From Candidatus Methylomirabilota bacterium (GTDB lineage Bacteria > Methylomirabilota > Methylomirabilia > Methylomirabilales > 2-02-FULL-66-22), in contig JACQVO010000093.1 of the NCBI GenBank assembly GCA_016209725.1, positions 1 through 9,999 on the forward strand: a stretch of 9,999 nt of DNA, given 5' to 3'. How positions within the stretch are numbered: the first letter of the stretch is position 1; the number at the start of each line of letters is the position of its first letter. Made by a program: the position numbers and the translations under genes. The notes below the pieces were generated by a model. It searched no databases. It saw nothing but the letters and a program-made list of their open reading frames with translations, and had not been told where the DNA came from. This document shows, piece after piece, positions 6,122 through 9,999 of this stretch.

Positions 6122-7153
6122 ATGAAAGCCTTGGTCCACACCGCCCCGATGCAGTTCGACCTCCGAGATGTCGCCCAGCCCCAGCCTGCGGAGGATGAAG
6201 TCCTGGTCCGGGTGAAGGCCTGCGGCATCTGCGGGTCCGACGTGCACGGCTACACCGGTTCTACCGGCCGTCGTATCCCGCCCCTCATCATGGGCCACGA
6301 GGCGGCCGGCATCGTCGAGGGAGTGGGCCGGAGCGCTCGCGACGTCGCCGTGGGCGATCGGATCACCTTTGACTCCACCGTGTACTGCAACCAATGCCCG
6401 GCGTGCCGGCAGGGTCGCATGAATCTGTGCCAGGATCGGAAGGTGTTGGGCGTCTCCACGCCCGTGTTCCGCAGGGACGGGGCCATGGCGGAGTACGTGG
6501 TCGTGCCCTGGTGGATCATCCACCGGTTGCCTGACGCCGTTTCCTTCGAGGAGGCGGCCCTGATCGAGCCGGCTGCGGTGAGCCTGCACGCGGCCCGGAT
6601 CACGCCGATCGAGGTCAACGATGTGGTGGCCGTGGTGGGGGCGGGACAGATCGGGCTCTTCGCCATGCAGGCGGCGCGGGTCAAAGGGGCCGGGATCATC
6701 GTCGTCCTGGACGTGAAGGAAGAGCGACTGGCCCTGGCGCGGCAGCTCGGCGCGGACGTGACCATCAATTCCGGGACGGGGGACGTGGCGGCCGAGATGC
6801 GGCGCGCCGTGGGGCGCCCGGATGCCGATGCCGTGCTGGAGGCGGTCGGCGTCGAGGCCACGGTGCGCCTGGCCATGGATCTCACGAAGCTGGGGGGCAA
6901 CCTGACTCTCATCGGCAATGTCACACCGAGGATCCAGGTGAACCTGCAGGACATCGTCTCGCGCGAGCTGACCATCCGAGGCTCTTGTGCCATCGCGGGG
7001 GAGTACCGGGCCTGCCTCGACCTGATGGCGGCTGGCCGGATCCGAGCGAAACCGCTGATCAGCCGGATCGTCCCCCTGGCCGACGGGCAGGCGGCCTTCG
7101 ATGCCCTCCACCATGGCGAGCCGGGTTTGATGAAGATCGTCCTTCAACCATAA
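6122..7153 (+). CDS. Zinc-dependent MDR alcohol/polyol dehydrogenase
   Basis: Cytosolic NAD-dependent dehydrogenase of 343 residues in the medium-chain (MDR) superfamily, closest in pattern to sorbitol/L-iditol and threonine dehydrogenases. Catalytic zinc ligands are C37 (in GICGSDVH), H59 and E60 (GHE), with E149 as the usual fourth position. The structural zinc lobe is complete: C89, C92, C95 and C103. The Rossmann motif GAGQIG is at 173-178, and D197 at the end of the second strand predicts NAD rather than NADP. The substrate cannot be read from sequence; a sugar alcohol or other secondary alcohol is likely. The ATG at 6122 has GGAGG 9 nt upstream, in a GGAGGCCTCC palindrome that could mask it. 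It has its own promoter at 5993-6022. The SDR gene follows 86 bp later on the same strand and probably shares the transcript; together they may interconvert a polyol or keto acid. Confidence 0.95.
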   Translation: MKALVHTAPMQFDLRDVAQPQPAEDEVLVRVKACGICGSDVHGYTGSTGRRIPPLIMGHEAAGIVEGVGRSARDVAVGDRITFDSTVYCNQCPACRQGRMNLCQDRKVLGVSTPVFRRDGAMAEYVVVPWWIIHRLPDAVSFEEAALIEPAAVSLHAARITPIEVNDVVAVVGAGQIGLFAMQAARVKGAGIIVVLDVKEERLALARQLGADVTINSGTGDVAAEMRRAVGRPDADAVLEAVGVEATVRLAMDLTKLGGNLTLIGNVTPRIQVNLQDIVSRELTIRGSCAIAGEYRACLDLMAAGRIRAKPLISRIVPLADGQAAFDALHHGEPGLMKIVLQP

Positions 7154-7156
7154 AGC

Positions 7157-7220
7157 CGACAGGGACAGCGACAGCGGGACGATCTGCCCATCCCCCCTGT
7201 CTCTCTCCCTGTCTCTGTCG
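7157..7220. repeat. GACAGN inverted repeat, copy 2
   Basis: CGACAGGGACAG (7157-7168) pairs with CTGTCTCTGTCG (7209-7220) through 12 positions, one of them G-T, and the pairing continues with mismatches towards the loop. It starts 3 nt after the stop of the MDR gene and ends just before the ribosome binding site of the SDR gene (AGGAGG, 7229-7234). It could act as an attenuator or mRNA stabiliser, or be a REP-like dispersed repeat. Confidence 0.6.
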
Positions 7221-7239
7221 ATCTCTTCAGGAGGCAAGG

Positions 7240-8031
7240 ATGGCGGGAGAGTTTGATCTGAGTGGGAAGGTGGCCATCGTGACGGGGGCCAGTCGGGGCC
7301 TCGGCCAATACTTTTCGCGGGCCCTGGCCCGGGCCGGCGCGGATGTCGTCATCACCAGCCGGACGCTGGAGTCGCTGGCACAGACGCAGGCCGACATCGA
7401 GGCCATGGGGCGGACGGCCGTGCCCTGTGTCCTGGATGTCCGCAGGCTGGAGACGATCCAGCCCATGGTGGATCAGGCGATGGTCCGGTTCGGCAGGATT
7501 GATATCCTCGTCAACAACGCCGGCTGCAACGTCCGGAAACCGAGCGTGGATGTCACGCCGGACGACTGGGCTTTTGTGGTGGACACCATCCTCCGGGGGA
7601 CCTTCTTCGTGACCACGGCGGTGGTCCGGACGTCCATGCTCCCCCGGAAAACGGGGCGCATCGTCAGCGTCGGCTCCGGGACATCACTCTTCGGAATGCC
7701 GGGTATCGTCCCGTACTGCGCCAGCCGGGGGGGGATCACCCAGATGACCAAGGCGCTGGCGGCGGAGTGGGCGCCCCACGGGATCACGGTGAACGTCCTG
7801 GCGCCAGGCTGGTTTCGGACCGCCCAGAACGACATCCTCTTCCAGAACCCGGAATGGGTGGCCTATGTGACGGACAAGATCCCTGCCGGCCGCACGGGGT
7901 TGCCCAACGACATGGACGGGGCCGTCGTCTTCCTGGCGTCGGATGCGTCTCTGTACGTGACGGGTCAGTTGCTCTTCGTGGACGGCGGATTCACCATCGG
8001 CGCGATGAGCGCGATGCCGGCCAAGCGCTGA
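7240..8031 (+). CDS. SDR family oxidoreductase with altered catalytic residues
   Basis: Classical short-chain dehydrogenase/reductase of 263 residues, of the 3-oxoacyl-ACP reductase / gluconate 5-dehydrogenase type by pattern. The cofactor motif TGASRGLG is at 15-22, NNAG at 92-95 and the PG motif at 189-190. Of the catalytic tetrad, Ser (S146) and Tyr (Y159) are in place. The YxxxK lysine is Arg (R163, codon CGG), and the helix Asn expected in DTNLxG is Ile (I117, codon ATC). The rest of the fold is well kept, including the FxDGG end, so this is not a decayed gene. Altered activity, a different substrate or a purely binding role are all possible. The start is sure: AGGAGG lies 5 nt before the ATG. 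It follows the MDR dehydrogenase on the same strand, behind hairpin copy 2, and likely acts in the same pathway. Confidence 0.93.
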   Translation: MAGEFDLSGKVAIVTGASRGLGQYFSRALARAGADVVITSRTLESLAQTQADIEAMGRTAVPCVLDVRRLETIQPMVDQAMVRFGRIDILVNNAGCNVRKPSVDVTPDDWAFVVDTILRGTFFVTTAVVRTSMLPRKTGRIVSVGSGTSLFGMPGIVPYCASRGGITQMTKALAAEWAPHGITVNVLAPGWFRTAQNDILFQNPEWVAYVTDKIPAGRTGLPNDMDGAVVFLASDASLYVTGQLLFVDGGFTIGAMSAMPAKR

Positions 8032-8130
8032 GCCATTCGACGTTGGGACCCATAGCGGCCTGTCCTGTTTTCGAACGGGTGGATTTCCAGCGGGGTGCCA
8101 GGGGGCCGGCGCGGCGAGACGTGATTCTGC

Positions 8131-8160
8131 TTGACAATCCTCCCTGAGGCGCGGCATGCT
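8131..8160 (+). promoter_or_regulatory. Promoter candidate for the CNB-permease operon
   Basis: A perfect TTGACA (8131-8136) is followed after 18 bp by CATGCT (8155-8160), which keeps the second A and the last T of a -10 box. The start of transcription would fall near 8167, upstream of the 44-aa ORF and the CNB gene. The gap 8032-8300 holds nothing else I can support. Confidence 0.45.
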
Positions 8161-8300
8161 GCCTGCGCCCGATCCGGGGGTTTCCGAGGGCCTGACGCGC
8201 CCGGCGCCATGGGCGGCCAGTGCCACCTCCGAGAACAACCTCCTTCCGGCTAGGAGTGGATGTTGCCGGCCCCGCGGCCCCGAGCGGAAGCGGGAGTGCC

Positions 8301-8435
8301 ATGACGAGCAGCCGAGAGGGCAAGACGGAGACCATGGCGATCCCCCTCTGGCAGGCGATCCGCGACCGCGACGGGCGTGGACACCACCCTGGCACACGGG
8401 GGTCCGAAGTGGCCGCCCGGGAAGGCGGACGGTGA
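8301..8435 (+). CDS. Possible small protein (44 aa) ahead of the CNB gene
   Basis: An open frame of 44 codons starts at an ATG with GGGAG 4 nt upstream, and its stop overlaps the GTG of the next gene as GTGA. That is the same junction found between the next two genes. The protein is polar and Gly/Arg-rich, with one short hydrophobic patch (MAIPLWQAI). It matches nothing I know. It may be a leader peptide that couples translation, or chance. Confidence 0.3.
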   Translation: MTSSREGKTETMAIPLWQAIRDRDGRGHHPGTRGSEVAAREGGR

Positions 8436-9019
8436 CACGGGCTCCCGGGAATTCCCATAGTCCGCGCGTGACCGCAAACTTGCCCCGGTGGCTCAACTGG
8501 GCCCAGGATTCGGAGCACGCGCGCCGCGTGACCATCCTTTCACGAACCCCAATCTTCGCCGGCCTCCCCCGTCGTCTCCTCGGCCGATTGGCAGTGCAGC
8601 TCTTCGAGAAGCGATACGCGCCCGGCGAGGTCATCTTCCACGAGGGCGATCCCGGGAAGGGTCTGTTCGTCGTCCTGGACGGCGAAGTGGACATCCTCCG
8701 GGAGACGAAAGAGGGCGAGCAGCGGATCGCCTCTTTCGGCCCCAGCAGCGCCTTCGGTGAGCTGGCCCTCATCGATGACCTGCCACGCTCGGCGACGGCC
8801 CGGGCCAGCGCGCCCTCGCGCTTGCTCATCCTTTACCGGAGCCACTTCGAGACGCTGGTGGCCGGCGACAAAGGGATCGCTCTCGTCGTCATGCAAAACC
8901 TCCTCCGCACGCTGGCCGGCTACGTGCGGGCAACGAGCGCCGCGCGCCCGAGCCGGTCCGAGGCCCCCGTGCCCGCCTCGGCCGGCGGCGGGATCCCGGA
9001 CGCGCCGTCCGGCCGGTGA
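8432..9019 (+). CDS. Stand-alone cyclic nucleotide-binding domain protein
   Basis: Protein of 195 residues with one cyclic-nucleotide-binding (CNB) domain, about residues 33-150, and no helix-turn-helix or other output domain. The phosphate-binding cassette is textbook: FGELALIDDLPRSAT (108-122), with E110 and R119 in the positions that hold the ribose and phosphate of cAMP or cGMP. The opening LSRTPIFAGLP and the EGDPG turn are also typical. A C-terminal helix (about 148-167) is followed by a Pro/Ala/Ser-rich tail with no fold. The GTG at 8432 is chosen because GGAAGG lies 6 nt upstream and the CNB-type N-terminus follows; a GTG at 8468 has no such site. Its stop overlaps the start of the AI-2E-type permease as GTGA, so it probably works with that protein as a soluble regulatory subunit (inference). 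Confidence 0.85.
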   Translation: MTRAPGNSHSPRVTANLPRWLNWAQDSEHARRVTILSRTPIFAGLPRRLLGRLAVQLFEKRYAPGEVIFHEGDPGKGLFVVLDGEVDILRETKEGEQRIASFGPSSAFGELALIDDLPRSATARASAPSRLLILYRSHFETLVAGDKGIALVVMQNLLRTLAGYVRATSAARPSRSEAPVPASAGGGIPDAPSGR

Positions 9020-9999
9020 GCGAAGCCCGCTCCGCCCCCGAGCCCGAGTCGGGGTCGGCGCCCGCGAGCAGGAGCTCCAGCCGGTTCCTGCCGTGGGTCC
9101 TCGGTGCGGCCGCGGTTGTCGTGGGCTACCTCTTCCGGGGCCAACTCCTGTCGGCGCTCCTCGGGGCCCTCCTCGCCTACCTCCTCAACCCGCTGGTGAC
9201 CTGGGCACAGGGCATCGGCATCCGGCGGAGCGTCGCCGTCGTTGGCCTCTACGCGGGTGTCGGCGTCATCGTGGTCGGCAGCGCGATGCTCCTCGTGCCG
9301 CGCTACCGGGCCGAGGTCATGGGCCTCGCCTCGGGTTTGCCGTCCCTGACGGCGACGCTCGAGTCGGGCGTTGATCGGGCCACCGTCGAGATCGGGACGG
9401 CCTACCCCGCCCTCAAGCGCTTCCTTCCGACCCAGAAGAAAGAGGGGTGGATCGAAAAGCTCATCCAGGAGCGCATGGGCGGGGTCGCCGACCTGGCCGG
9501 GCACGCGGGGGCCATCGTGCTCGACGTGATCCTCGTTCCCCTCTTCGCCTTCTTCCTCCTGCGCGACGGCGGGCGGATCATCGGATTCCTGATCGATCGC
9601 CTCCACCCGGCCCACATCGAGACCTCCGTCGCCGTCTGGTGCGAGATCGACCGGATCATCGGCCGCTACCTCCGGGGCCTGGCCCTGGAGTCTCTCGTCA
9701 TCGGCGTCATGGCCACGGTCGGCCTCTGGACCATCGGCGCCCCGCTGCCCCTGCTCCTCGGCGCCTTCACGGCCCTGGTCAACCCGCTTCCCTACCTGGG
9801 GGCGATCCTTTCCGTGACCACCGCCGGCATCGTCTCGCTGGCCTACGGGCAGAGTCTGGGGACGGTCGGCTGGATCCTCGCCCTCTACGTTCTGATCCGC
9901 CTCTTTGACGACGCTGTCGTCGTCGGCGTGACCATCGGCCGGAGCGTCCACCTCCATCCGATGCTGGTGCTGGCCTCGATCCTCGCCGGCGAGAACGCC
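9016..9999 (+). CDS. AI-2E/PerM family transporter, 3' end outside window
   Basis: Polytopic inner-membrane protein, 328 residues visible and open to the window edge. The pattern fits the AI-2E transporter (TqsA/PerM/YdiK) family: two N-terminal membrane segments (about 25-55 and 73-95), a soluble amphipathic stretch (about 96-165), then a run of hydrophobic segments with the family's LNP (59-61), FFLLRDG (about 179-185), NPLPYLG (256-262) and HLHPMLVL (312-319) motifs. Members export small molecules or ions, among them autoinducer-2, or act as Na+/H+ antiporters; the substrate here is unknown. The GTG at 9016 overlaps the stop of the CNB gene as GTGA and has no separate ribosome binding site, so translation is coupled. 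The first 23 residues are Ser/Pro/Glu-rich and cytoplasmic. The missing part should be about 20-50 residues if the length is typical. Confidence 0.9.
   Translation, partial: MSEARSAPEPESGSAPASRSSSRFLPWVLGAAAVVVGYLFRGQLLSALLGALLAYLLNPLVTWAQGIGIRRSVAVVGLYAGVGVIVVGSAMLLVPRYRAEVMGLASGLPSLTATLESGVDRATVEIGTAYPALKRFLPTQKKEGWIEKLIQERMGGVADLAGHAGAIVLDVILVPLFAFFLLRDGGRIIGFLIDRLHPAHIETSVAVWCEIDRIIGRYLRGLALESLVIGVMATVGLWTIGAPLPLLLGAFTALVNPLPYLGAILSVTTAGIVSLAYGQSLGTVGWILALYVLIRLFDDAVVVGVTIGRSVHLHPMLVLASILAGENA

Noticed and set aside
6098..7237. Long minus-strand open frame (379 codons) opposite the MDR dehydrogenase
   Set aside because: His/Asp/Arg/Gly-rich composition typical of the antisense of a GC-rich gene; the plus frame has complete zinc and Rossmann motifs.
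8920..9957. Long minus-strand open frame (345 codons) opposite the permease
   Set aside because: Asp/Glu/Gly/Arg-rich with no fold or motifs; it mirrors the hydrophobic AI-2E frame on the plus strand.

Overview
The window is GC-rich bacterial DNA (roughly 63-65% by eye, hand-counted values from 37% to 83% in local segments) with short intergenic gaps, GTG starts and GTGA/TGATG overlaps. The mix of a ferredoxin/DUF2249/heme-copper-oxidase-like operon, Crp/Fnr regulators, MDR and SDR dehydrogenases and a CNB-AI-2E pair fits an uncultured soil or groundwater bacterium of the NC10/Rokubacteria (Methylomirabilota) type. That placement is inference only; no marker gene is present.

Left part, minus strand (34-3432): a 2x[4Fe-4S] ferredoxin (2218-2430), a DUF1858-DUF2249-DUF2249 protein (1379-2191) and a 12-TM heme-copper-oxidase-subunit-I-like membrane protein (34-1410) form a tight operon. 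It runs off an AT-rich, repeat-bearing upstream region (2458-2760). A Crp/Fnr-family regulator (2761-3432) with its own clear sigma70-type promoter lies just upstream and is the obvious candidate regulator. The set looks like a redox or nitrogen-oxide related membrane module of unknown reaction.

Middle part, minus strand (3673-5346): a ClpP-like serine dehydrogenase proteinase (SDH_protease) gene is broken by one in-frame TAA and two +1 frameshifts. Stitched together, the frames give a full-length protein of about 303 residues. A 61-aa small protein with a strong ribosome binding site lies 9 nt upstream, and an unrecognised 121-aa protein lies further upstream. Part of this stretch is lower in GC than its surroundings. 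Between 5347 and 6121 I see no gene, only hairpins, a repeat and the adh promoter.

Right part, plus strand (5993-9999): a zinc-dependent MDR alcohol/polyol dehydrogenase with a very good promoter, followed by an SDR oxidoreductase whose catalytic tetrad has two substitutions (Asn to Ile, Lys to Arg). Two related (GACAGN)n hairpins flank the MDR gene. After a TTGACA promoter candidate come a possible 44-aa ORF, a stand-alone cyclic-nucleotide-binding domain protein and an AI-2E/PerM-family permease cut by the window end, each joined to the next by a GTGA overlap.
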